Shown here: piece after piece, positions 1 through 6,370 of the stretch | Layout of the letters: each line of letters starts with the position of its first letter | How positions within the stretch are numbered: the first letter of the stretch is position 1 | Assembly: GCA_012514415.1 (NCBI GenBank) | Contig: JAAZAH010000247.1 | Span: 1 to 14,670, forward strand | DNA: 14,670 bases | Direction: 5' to 3' | Source of the DNA: Sandaracinaceae bacterium | GTDB lineage: Bacteria; Myxococcota_A; Polyangia; Polyangiales; Houyiibacteriaceae | Made by a program: the position numbers and the translations under genes | The notes under the pieces: generated by a model | Told to the model about the DNA's origin: nothing | Seen by the model: the letters and a program-made list of their open reading frames with translations, nothing else | Database searches by the model: none

Positions 1-1044
1 ATGGATTTGATGATCGAGGTCACACTTGGGACCATTATTGAGAGCGTTTTTGGTGTGCGCGACCCAGGTCGGCATCGCCGCCTTGTCCGCCTCTACGCCG
101 AGTGGATGCGCATCACCCGGCATCCCATCGCATTCTCCCTGTCGATGGCCATCGGTGGTGAGCGAATGCGCGAAGTCTATGCGCGGATGGCGCGCCGAAG
201 CCGCGCAACCATCGCCCACCCTGAAGCCCCACTCTCGAGGATTCCGCTCTTGCGGATCGCCGATATCCTCCGCGAGATCCGCCTCCTCGTCCTCGATGAG
301 ATCGCCTGCGCCCGTGCCGAAGCAGCACGAGCCGATGCATCACGAAACGCTCGCCCGGTTCGCGACGATATTCTCTTCGAGATGCTTCAGGACCAATCAA
401 GACGCGGCGAAGAACCAAGCGATGAGGAACTCTTCGATCAGCTCAATACGCTCCTTGTGGGCGGCCATGAAACGACCTCGATCGCGGCTTCATTTACCAT
501 CTTCGATCTTTTCTCGTCGCCCGAGTGGCTTGACGATGTTCAAGAGGAGATCCGAGCGCTCATCGGTGAGTCGCTTCGTCCATCCTTCGAGACGGCGCTT
601 AGGGCGAAGCTCCTCGGTGCCGCCATCGATGAATCCCTTCGCCTTCATCCCATCGCCGTGAGCATGCCGCGCGTGGTGGCGCGCGAGCTTGAGATCGAAG
701 GGCGGATTTTTCCGGCCGGAACAAGGCTTTTTCCCGCCCCGGCCATCTCGCATTTTCGAGCAGATCTCTTCCCCGATCCACATCGCTACGATCCCTCGCG
801 ATTTCTCGATAAGAAGGTCAGCCCATTTGCGTATTTCCCCTTCGGTGGAGGGAGTCGCGCATGCATCGGGAAGCCCTTTGCGGCGCTTCAGCTTAGGCTC
901 TTGATGATGCGACTTCTTCAGCGCGCGGAGCTTCGGCTCGATGGAGCGACTGCACGCGAAGAAGGGCAGGGCATCCTCGTCGCTCCGGCCGATGGCGTCC
1001 CCCTGAGGCTCCTTGCCCTCAGGTGGCGCGCTGTCCCCAACTAG
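1..1044 (+). CDS. Cytochrome P450, N-terminus outside the window (partial)
   Basis: Haem-thiolate monooxygenase of the cytochrome P450 superfamily; substrate unknown. Numbering from base 1, the I-helix oxygen-activation motif is GGHETT (residues 154-159). The K-helix ExxR is ESLR (211-214), a PxRF-type segment lies at 265-268, and the haem loop FPFGGGSRACIG (279-290) places the thiolate ligand at Cys288. Bacterial P450s are usually 400-460 residues. The first visible residues resemble the middle of the protein (helix E region, ending in FGV), so about 100 N-terminal residues should lie upstream and the ATG at base 1 is probably an internal methionine. No ferredoxin or reductase partner is visible. 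The gene ends 161 bases before rpoN, with a terminator-like hairpin between, so it is probably a separate transcription unit. The family call is secure; the subfamily is not. Confidence 0.93.
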   Translation: MDLMIEVTLGTIIESVFGVRDPGRHRRLVRLYAEWMRITRHPIAFSLSMAIGGERMREVYARMARRSRATIAHPEAPLSRIPLLRIADILREIRLLVLDEIACARAEAARADASRNARPVRDDILFEMLQDQSRRGEEPSDEELFDQLNTLLVGGHETTSIAASFTIFDLFSSPEWLDDVQEEIRALIGESLRPSFETALRAKLLGAAIDESLRLHPIAVSMPRVVARELEIEGRIFPAGTRLFPAPAISHFRADLFPDPHRYDPSRFLDKKVSPFAYFPFGGGSRACIGKPFAALQLRLLMMRLLQRAELRLDGATAREEGQGILVAPADGVPLRLLALRWRAVPN

Positions 1045-1123
1045 GGGGGGGCTACGCCGAAGCGGGGGATGGTGCCTTCCCAGATGCGCTCCGCTGATCG
1101 CTAATAAAAGCCAAGGGTTAGGC

Positions 1124-1154
1124 GATGCATCCGCGCGGAATTGCATCCTTTTTT
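1124..1154 (+). terminator. Probable intrinsic terminator between P450 and rpoN
   Basis: A 6-bp perfect stem (1124-1129 with 1142-1147) can add a short inner CC/GG pair. One base later comes a run of six T (1149-1154). It would end P450 transcription before rpoN. The stem is short, so strength is uncertain. It is nested inside a longer 8-bp inverted repeat (1110-1117 with 1166-1173). Confidence 0.5.
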
Positions 1155-1193
1155 GGGAACTATTCCCCTTGGCCCCCTTCATACCCTATACTT

Positions 1194-1200
1194 GGAGAAG
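1194..1200 (+). promoter_or_regulatory. Ribosome binding site that fixes the rpoN start
   Basis: GGAGAAG lies 5 bases before the ATG at 1206. It favours that start over the in-frame ATG at 1125, whose extra 27 residues do not resemble sigma-54 and would be translated from inside the terminator-like hairpin. Confidence 0.75.
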
Positions 1201-1205
1201 AACGA

Positions 1206-2651
1206 ATGCAGCTGAAGCAGGACATAAAGCTCACTCAAGGGCTGACGATGACGCCGCAGCTGCAGCAGGCGATTCGCCTCCTTCAGATGTCGCGGCTCGA
1301 GCTCACGGAGACGCTTCAAAAAGAGCTCCTTGAGAACCCCGTCCTCGAAGACTCTCTCGAGGGAAGAGATACTCGCGAGGGCCCCGAGATGGCCACGCTC
1401 GAAGCGCAAATCGCTGAGGACGATCGGCGTCTTGTCGACGAAGGTCAAGCCCAGAAAGACGATATCGACTGGGAGCGTTACCTCGAGAATCACTCACTTC
1501 AGGCCCCCGTTCCGACGATGCGCGGCGGGCGCGACGATGAACTTCCGGGGCATGAGAACCTCGCGGGCAGCGCCTCGGGCCTGGTCGAACATCTCTGCTG
1601 GCAGCTCCAGATGGGAGATTACGCCGAGGACGAGCTTCGTTTTGCAAGCCTCGTCATCGGCAACCTCGACGAAGCGGGTTATCTCCGCCTCGACGGCGTC
1701 CCCGAAGAGGAGATCGTCCCGACCCTCGCCGAAGAGGCGGGGCTCGATCCCGAGGACGCCGAAGAAGTGCTGAAATTGATCCAGCGGCTCGATCCCGTGG
1801 GCGTCGCCGCGCGATCGCTCCGAGAGTGCTTGCTCATCCAAGCGCAGGTCTACGGCTTTGACGATCTCGTCGTCCGGACCATCAGCGATCACCTCGGCGA
1901 TCTTGAACGGCGCAACTATCCCGCCATCGCTCGGGCGCTCGGCGTCGAGCTCGAAGAGGTCTACGATATCGCGCGGACGATCGCAGATTTCGAGCCGCGC
2001 CCCGGTCGAAATTTCCTCACCGAAGAGCCTCGCTATATCACGCCCGATGTTTATGTTCATCGCGTGGGCGACGAATACATCGTGACGGCGAATGATGACG
2101 GAATGCCGCGGCTCAAAATCAGCGGTTTCTATCGCGCCGCGATGGCCGATAACCCCAACGCTCGGGAGTACATCCAAGATAAGCTGCGCACGGCGCAATG
2201 GCTCATTCGAAGCATCGAGCAGCGCCGAAAAACGATCACACGCGTGACCGAATGCATCGTGGAGAAGCAGCGCGATTTCTTCGACCACGGCATCGAGCAC
2301 CTCAAGCCCATGATCCTGCGTGATATCGCTGAGGCCGTGGATATGCACGAGAGCACGATCTCGCGCGTGACGAGCAATAAATACGTTCATACTCCACGCG
2401 GGATCTTTGAGCTCAAGTTCTTTTTCAATAGCGCCATCAAGCGCGGCAACCAGGAGGACATTGCTTCGGAGAGCGTGAAGCAGGCCATCAAGAAGATCGT
2501 CGATGAAGAAGACCCCAAGCGTCCCTATTCGGACCAAGCCATCGTCGAGCTCTTGGCCCAGCGAGACATCCACATCGCCCGGAGAACCGTCGCCAAATAC
2601 AGAGATATGCTAGGGATATTAAGTTCGTCAAAACGGAAGAAATATTTCTAG
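1206..2651 (+). CDS. rpoN: RNA polymerase sigma-54 factor RpoN
   Basis: Alternative sigma factor that directs RNA polymerase to -24/-12 promoters and needs an AAA+ enhancer-binding activator to melt DNA. The 481-residue product has the expected three parts. Region I is Gln/Leu-rich (MQLKQDIKLTQGLTMTPQLQ and following, residues 1-50) and interacts with activators. Region II is acidic (roughly 55-120). Then comes the core-binding and DNA-binding part, with a helix-turn-helix including HESTISRVTSNKYV near residue 385. The RpoN box ARRTVAKYRD (458-467) has D where the usual last residue is E, a conservative change. It ends in a basic tail, KRKKYF. The start at 1206 is chosen from the ribosome binding site and homology. 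hpf follows 70 bases downstream on the same strand, the usual proteobacterial order. No convincing promoter of its own was found. Confidence 0.98.
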   Translation: MQLKQDIKLTQGLTMTPQLQQAIRLLQMSRLELTETLQKELLENPVLEDSLEGRDTREGPEMATLEAQIAEDDRRLVDEGQAQKDDIDWERYLENHSLQAPVPTMRGGRDDELPGHENLAGSASGLVEHLCWQLQMGDYAEDELRFASLVIGNLDEAGYLRLDGVPEEEIVPTLAEEAGLDPEDAEEVLKLIQRLDPVGVAARSLRECLLIQAQVYGFDDLVVRTISDHLGDLERRNYPAIARALGVELEEVYDIARTIADFEPRPGRNFLTEEPRYITPDVYVHRVGDEYIVTANDDGMPRLKISGFYRAAMADNPNAREYIQDKLRTAQWLIRSIEQRRKTITRVTECIVEKQRDFFDHGIEHLKPMILRDIAEAVDMHESTISRVTSNKYVHTPRGIFELKFFFNSAIKRGNQEDIASESVKQAIKKIVDEEDPKRPYSDQAIVELLAQRDIHIARRTVAKYRDMLGILSSSKRKKYF

Positions 2652-2690
2652 CAGGTGTTCTTAACTATGACGCTAGCTTAGAGACGCAAA

Positions 2691-2717
2691 TCGCTCGTGG
2701 AGCGAAACATAAGGAGG
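2691..2717 (+). promoter_or_regulatory. Small hairpin and strong Shine-Dalgarno of hpf
   Basis: TCGCTC-gtg-GAGCGA (2691-2705) is a perfect 6-bp stem with a 3-base loop. It is followed by AAGGAGG (2711-2717), four bases before the hpf ATG. This is the strongest Shine-Dalgarno in the window and suggests efficient translation of the hibernation factor independent of rpoN. The hairpin does not cover the site, so its role, if any, is unknown. Confidence 0.5.
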
Positions 2718-2721
2718 CCTA

Positions 2722-3048
2722 ATGCGCATCAATTTCACCTTCCGCAATATCGAATCTTCCGATGGAATTAAGTCCTACGCTTCGGAGAAGATTGCCAGGC
2801 TTCAGAAGTTCCTAAGAGCGCCTCTCAATGCGGATATTACGGTATCCACCGAGCGTCATAATCACCACGTCGACATCGCGATTCAATCGAGCGGACGGCG
2901 ATACGCAGCGAGCGAGGAATCTGAGGATATGTATGCCTCAATCGATCTTGCGATGGATAAGATCGACCGGCAGCTCCGCGAGGATAAGTCGGCGATGGTC
3001 GGAAGAAAGCGCCAAGGCGCGCCGATCTGGTCCGCGAAGGGCGGCTGA
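2722..3048 (+). CDS. hpf: Ribosome hibernation promoting factor (short HPF/YfiA family)
   Basis: Member of the S30AE (HPF/RaiA) family. These proteins bind the decoding centre of the 30S subunit in slow or stationary growth and promote inactive ribosome states. The 108-residue product is one S30AE domain, beginning MRINFTFRNIESSDGIKSYA and with the conserved middle segment ESEDMYASIDLAMDKIDRQL (residues 72-91). The C-terminal dimerisation domain of long HPF is missing, so this is the short form, which in gammaproteobacteria works with a separate partner such as RMF. No RMF is visible here. It lies just after rpoN, as in many proteobacteria, and is followed by a hairpin cluster and terminator that separate it from ptsN. 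Confidence 0.95.
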   Translation: MRINFTFRNIESSDGIKSYASEKIARLQKFLRAPLNADITVSTERHNHHVDIAIQSSGRRYAASEESEDMYASIDLAMDKIDRQLREDKSAMVGRKRQGAPIWSAKGG

Positions 3049-3100
3049 AGCTGCCCGAACGCTGAGAGCCACCGCAAAACGAAGCTCGGTTCACGCGCGG

Positions 3101-3140
3101 CCTCGGCTCCATGCCGAGGGGCGCGGCCTTCGAGCGCCCC
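3101..3140 (+). repeat. Two abutting GC-rich hairpins downstream of hpf
   Basis: CCTCGGC (3101-3107) pairs with GCCGAGG (3113-3119) across a 5-base loop. GGGGCGC (3118-3124) pairs with GCGCCCC (3134-3140) across a 9-base loop. The stems share two bases, so they compete at the junction. Together with the terminator at 3151 they form a structured 3' end for the rpoN-hpf message and could protect it from exonucleases. Confidence 0.6.
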
Positions 3141-3150
3141 GCTGAGACTC

Positions 3151-3180
3151 GAGCCGCCAGGGCTGCCTTGGCGGCTCTTT
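3151..3180 (+). terminator. Intrinsic terminator after hpf
   Basis: GAGCCGCCA (3151-3159) pairs perfectly with TGGCGGCTC (3169-3177) across a 9-base loop. TTT-CTC follows. The 9-bp GC-rich stem is convincing, but the T run is short and interrupted, so partial read-through into ptsN is likely. Confidence 0.65.
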
Positions 3181-3185
3181 CTCGT

Positions 3186-3334
3186 TCGCGATCGCGATCC
3201 GGGCCGGACCGAAACTCCGGCCGCCATTTCAACCGGTGGCCGCGACTCCGCCGCCAAAGCGCGTACGGGTTCGGTTTGGGTCAAATGCGTCCCCGGGATC
3301 GGACGAGAGCGAACCGCTCACGTCGGGTTCGGCT
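3186..3334 (+). promoter_or_regulatory. Structured leader upstream of ptsN
   Basis: The hpf-ptsN gap (3049-3388) holds no gene that I can support. After the terminator it contains a 12-base perfect palindrome (3186-3197). A 7-bp hairpin follows (3202-3208 with 3216-3222). An 8-bp hairpin with one G-U pair (3218-3225 with 3235-3242) shares five bases with the previous one, so the two exclude each other. A further 8-bp hairpin with one bulge pairs 3308-3315 with 3326-3334. No -35/-10 pair or -24/-12 element was recognised. A ptsN promoter is expected here because of the upstream terminator. Function is inference. Confidence 0.4.
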
Positions 3335-3388
3335 CCAATGGCTGAATTGTCGATTGCGCAAAGGGCGCTCGTGGGCTAGGCGTGAGAA

Positions 3389-3862
3389 GTGCTGACGATC
3401 GCCGAGATCCTCCCTTTGACTTGCGTCTCGACTCGCCTAGACGCCTCGGCGAAGAGCGGCGTCTTGGCTCAGCTCGCGGAGCTTTATCGCGGCTCGGATG
3501 TGGGGCTCGAGCCTTCAAAGATCGTCGAGGTGCTGGCAGAGCGGGAGCGTCTCGCAAGCACGGGCGTTGGGAGCGGGGTCGCCATTCCCCACGGACGAGT
3601 GCCGGGGCTGCGGGGTGTACGCTGCGTCTTCGGCGTTCATCGCGAAGGCGTGGATTTTGAGGCGATTGATGGCGAGCCTGTCCATCTCTTTATCGGCGTG
3701 CTCGCGCCCGATGGGCAGGCGAGCCAACACCTCAAGGCCCTCGCACGCATCTCGCGTCTTTTTCGGAACGCCGAGCTTCGTGAAGCGCTTATCGCTGCGA
3801 AGGACGAGGCCGAAGCGCATCGTCTGCTCGTCCAGGCTGATGAGGGCGCGTCACAGGCCTAA
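3389..3862 (+). CDS. ptsN: PTS EIIA-Ntr phosphocarrier (PtsN)
   Basis: EIIA domain of the fructose/mannitol class in its regulatory, nitrogen-PTS form. It accepts phosphate from HPr or NPr on a histidine, and controls potassium uptake and other targets in known relatives. The 157-residue length is normal for a stand-alone PtsN. The active-site histidine is His68 in GVAIPHGR (63-70). The later segment APDGQASQHLKALARISRLF (109-128) is typical of the family. The start is GTG at 3389: an in-frame TGA at 3383-3385 excludes anything longer, and no ATG is close downstream. The ribosome binding site is weak (AGG at 3378-3380). It lies 340 bases from hpf and 161 bases from hprK, so it may be expressed separately from both. 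Confidence 0.93.
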   Translation: MLTIAEILPLTCVSTRLDASAKSGVLAQLAELYRGSDVGLEPSKIVEVLAERERLASTGVGSGVAIPHGRVPGLRGVRCVFGVHREGVDFEAIDGEPVHLFIGVLAPDGQASQHLKALARISRLFRNAELREALIAAKDEAEAHRLLVQADEGASQA

Positions 3863-3970
3863 GGGGTCGCGGGCTGCGTCGGGCCCCGCCGCGATGCCAG
3901 CGGAAAAGGCGGACGGGCGAAAGCGAAACGCTGCGGGTCGATGACGCCGGTCCTTCGGAGGGCGTTGTCC

Positions 3971-4023
3971 GTGTGTCTCTGGTCCATGGGCGCGAAAGAC
4001 GCGCGCATGGACCAGGGGCGCGT
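3971..4023 (+). promoter_or_regulatory. Long RNA hairpin masking the hprK ribosome binding site
   Basis: Positions 3971-3994 pair with 4000-4023 across the 5-base loop AAAGA: 18 Watson-Crick pairs, 5 G-U pairs and one G-G mismatch (3989/4005). The core GGTCCATG/CATGGACC is perfect. The stem ends at the base before the ATG at 4024. The Shine-Dalgarno-like AGGGG (4014-4018) is paired with 3976-3980 inside it. No T run follows, so it is not an intrinsic terminator. Probable roles are translational control of hprK or an RNase III-type processing site; both are inference. Confidence 0.6.
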
Positions 4024-5175
4024 ATGGCCGCGGCGACTCATCTCATGTACAATCCACCTGCCATCATGGATTCCATCCCTGATCAGTCGAGCGTGCTCTC
4101 GATGCCTGAGATCCGCTCGGCTCAACTCCTCGAGGCGCCCGAAATCGCCTCGACCTTCACGCTAGTCACAGGCGAAGCGGGGCTCGAACGTACGCTCAAC
4201 CATCCTCGCGTTCAAAAATCCGGACTCGTCTTCGCGGGGCATCTGCACGGCATCGTGCCGACGCGCGTTCAGGTGATTGGTGAAACGGAGTCGAGCTTCC
4301 TCGCCACGCTCTCTCCCGAGGCGCGGCTTGCCGGCCTACGGGGCCTCGTCTCTCTCGAGCCTTCGCTTCTCGTTCTCACGCGCGGAATCGAGCCCTTCGA
4401 CGATCTCGTCGCGGTCTGCGAAGAGAGCGGGACGCCGCTCGCCACCACCAAGGAGCGCTCGAGCCAGGCCATCAACCGACTCCATTCGGCCCTCGATTGG
4501 CTGCTCGCGCCGAGGCGTACCATCCATGGGGTCCTGCTCGATGTGCACGGCGTCGGTCTCCTCCTCATCGGACCGAGCGCGGTGGGAAAGAGCGAATGCG
4601 CGCTTTTCCTTCTGGAGCGTGGCCATCGACTTGTGGCAGACGATCGCGTCGAGCTCGTCCGGCTTCCAGGTGATGTGATCGAGGGCAGCTCACCCGCGCT
4701 CCTCCGCAATCACCTCGAGCTTCGCGGCATCGGCATCGTGAACGTTCGGGATCTTTTCGGGGCGGCGGCTGTCCGTGAGCGAAAAAACGTCAACCTTGTG
4801 ATCGAGCTCTGTCAGTTCGATGAGCTCGAAAATTACGATCGCCTAGGGCTTGAGGATCGCAGCGTGGAGCTGCTCGGAGCGTCGATTCCCTCGCTGAGAA
4901 TTCCCATCCGGCCCGGCCGAAACATGGCGGTCATCCTCGAGGTGGCCGCACGAAATCATCTCCTCAAGATCCAAGGGCGCCACGCGGCGCAGCGCTTTGT
5001 AAAGCGGCTCGAAGAAGAACTGATGGGGGAGAGCGTTGGAGGTGATGGCGAAGCCGAGGCGATCGGACTCCCAACCTCCGAGTCCCATGCGCCGGCGGGC
5101 GCGCTCTCGCTCGAAGAGGGGAAAGGGGAGCGCGGCGATGTGGGTGGGAAAGACTTCGGCGAAGGTGAAGGATGA
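4024..5175 (+). CDS. hprK: HPr kinase/phosphorylase HprK
   Basis: Bifunctional enzyme that phosphorylates HPr on a serine using ATP or pyrophosphate and reverses this by phosphorolysis. From the ATG at 4024 (383 residues) there is an N-terminal domain (about 27-155), then the catalytic domain. That domain has the conserved lead-in IHGVLLDVHGVGLL (167-180), P-loop GPSAVGKSE (183-191), HRLVADDRVEL (201-211), the family signature ELRGIGIVNVRDLFG (232-246) and IPIRPGRN (293-300). Family members are usually 310-330 residues. The extra length is an N-terminal stretch and a Gly/Glu-rich tail after about residue 335. The start is uncertain: 4024 has AGGGG five bases upstream, buried in a hairpin, while GTG 3973, ATG 4066 and ATG 4102 (357 residues, closest to family length) are in frame. 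Its stop overlaps the rapZ start. HPr with a target serine lies two genes downstream. Confidence 0.95.
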   Translation: MAAATHLMYNPPAIMDSIPDQSSVLSMPEIRSAQLLEAPEIASTFTLVTGEAGLERTLNHPRVQKSGLVFAGHLHGIVPTRVQVIGETESSFLATLSPEARLAGLRGLVSLEPSLLVLTRGIEPFDDLVAVCEESGTPLATTKERSSQAINRLHSALDWLLAPRRTIHGVLLDVHGVGLLLIGPSAVGKSECALFLLERGHRLVADDRVELVRLPGDVIEGSSPALLRNHLELRGIGIVNVRDLFGAAAVRERKNVNLVIELCQFDELENYDRLGLEDRSVELLGASIPSLRIPIRPGRNMAVILEVAARNHLLKIQGRHAAQRFVKRLEEELMGESVGGDGEAEAIGLPTSESHAPAGALSLEEGKGERGDVGGKDFGEGEG

Positions 5176-6101
5176 GCGAAGCAGCGGACGCAAAGGAAGC
5201 GATGCGCGGCGCAGGTGAATCAACGGTTCGGCCCCCGACCACCAAGGGGCGGATCGCCATCATCACGGGGCTCTCTGGAGCGGGACGGAGCACTGCCCTC
5301 AATGCCCTCGAGGATCTCGGCTTTTTTTGCGTGGACAATCTCCCCGCATCGCTCGTCGATCCGCTTCTTGAGACGACGGGTTCTGCCGGAATCAAAGAGA
5401 TCGGTCTTGGTGTTGACGTGCGCTCGGGCGATTTCCTCGACGCCGCGGGGACGGCGATTGATGCGCTCCGCGAATGCGGCTTCAACACCGAGGTGATCTT
5501 CCTCGATTGCGCGGATGAAGAGCTCCTGAAGCGCTTCAGCGAGACGCGCCGTCCGCATCGTCTCGCAAAGGGGGGCGACATCCTCGATGCCATTCGGCTC
5601 GAGAGAAAACGCCTCGGGGAGCTCCGGGCGCGCGCCGATACGATTTTCGATACGACGAGCTTCTCGGTCCACGAGCTTCGGCGGACGCTCGTCGAGCACC
5701 TCACGCAGCGCGAAGCCGGCTGGAAGATGATCACGCGCATCCTCAGCTTTGGCTTTAAGTACGGGCTTCCGGCCGAGGCCAACCTCGTATTCGATGTGCG
5801 TTACTTACCCAACCCGCATTTCGTGCGCGAGCTTCGGCCGCGAACCGGGCGTGATCCCGAGGTCGCTGAGTATGTCCTCGCCAATCCCGAGGGGGCCAAG
5901 CTCGTCGATCAAATCGAATCTCTTCTCCGTACCACGCTCCCCGGATATGAATCTGAAGGGAAGGCTTACCTCACCATCGCCATCGGCTGCACGGGCGGGA
6001 AGCATCGCTCGGTCGCCATTGCCGAGGAGCTCGGCGCGCGCCTGAGCGATCAGGTTCAGCTCACCGTGAGTCATCGCGATATGGAGAGGGGACGTTCATG
6101 A
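5172..6101 (+). CDS. rapZ: RNase adapter protein RapZ
   Basis: RapZ (YvcJ/YhbJ) family. In E. coli it binds small RNAs and presents GlmZ to RNase E, tuning glucosamine-6-phosphate synthase; in other phyla its role is less clear. The 309-residue product has an N-terminal P-loop domain with Walker A GLSGAGRS (33-40), then EDLGFFCVDNLP (47-58). The C-terminal domain contains FGFKYGLP (193-200), DVRYLPNP (208-215) and IGCTGGKHRSV (271-281), the conserved metabolite/RNA-binding segment. The Walker A lysine position is Arg39 (codon CGG). About 25 residues precede the usual start of the family. The ATG overlaps the hprK stop by 4 bases, and its own stop overlaps the HPr start in the same way, so translation is probably coupled. 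This neighbourhood with PTS genes is conserved across bacteria. Confidence 0.96.
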   Translation: MSEAADAKEAMRGAGESTVRPPTTKGRIAIITGLSGAGRSTALNALEDLGFFCVDNLPASLVDPLLETTGSAGIKEIGLGVDVRSGDFLDAAGTAIDALRECGFNTEVIFLDCADEELLKRFSETRRPHRLAKGGDILDAIRLERKRLGELRARADTIFDTTSFSVHELRRTLVEHLTQREAGWKMITRILSFGFKYGLPAEANLVFDVRYLPNPHFVRELRPRTGRDPEVAEYVLANPEGAKLVDQIESLLRTTLPGYESEGKAYLTIAIGCTGGKHRSVAIAEELGARLSDQVQLTVSHRDMERGRS

Positions 6102-6370
6102 GAGCGGAAGGGCTATTCGAGATCACCAACGAGCTTGGGATGCACGCACGCGCTGCTGCCAAGCTCGTCCGCCTCGCCAGCGAATTCACCTCGTCGATCG
6201 TGCTTGAAAAAGACGGACAGCGGGCGGACGCCAAGAGCGTGATGGGGGTCCTCCTTCTCTGCGGTCAGAAGGGTGCGAAGCTCCGGATTGAGGCGACGGG
6301 CGACGACGCTGAGCAGGCGATCGAAGCGCTCGGGGAGCTCATCCGCGATCGATTCGGTGAAGAGCGATGA
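6098..6370 (+). CDS. ptsH: Phosphocarrier protein HPr (PtsH/NPr type)
   Basis: Small PTS phosphocarrier. It takes phosphate from enzyme I on His16 (NELGMHARAAAKLV, residues 11-24) and passes it to EIIA domains. Ser47 in DAKSVMGVLLL (44-54) sits at the position of the HprK-target serine of Firmicutes HPr, which agrees with hprK two genes upstream. The 90-residue length is normal. A possible Shine-Dalgarno, GAGAGGGG, lies just upstream inside rapZ. The start overlaps the rapZ stop and its stop overlaps the ptsI start, both as ATGA. It could equally be labelled NPr (PtsO) because ptsN is in the same locus. With one HPr visible, it may serve both HprK and EIIA-Ntr. Confidence 0.95.
   Translation: MRAEGLFEITNELGMHARAAAKLVRLASEFTSSIVLEKDGQRADAKSVMGVLLLCGQKGAKLRIEATGDDAEQAIEALGELIRDRFGEER

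Noticed and set aside
1187..1192. TATACT as a -10 box for rpoN
   Set aside because: It is 13 bases from the ATG, so the message would lack a full ribosome binding site, and no -35 lies at the right distance.
1125..1205. 27-residue N-terminal extension of RpoN
   Set aside because: Not sigma-54-like, starts inside a terminator-like hairpin, and a good ribosome binding site serves the ATG at 1206.
1494..2573. 359-codon minus-strand frame opposite rpoN
   Set aside because: Shadow of rpoN; no family resemblance and no ribosome binding site noticed.
3339..3356. TGG...TTGC upstream of ptsN as a sigma-54 promoter
   Set aside because: The GG and GC elements are 14 bases apart instead of 10.
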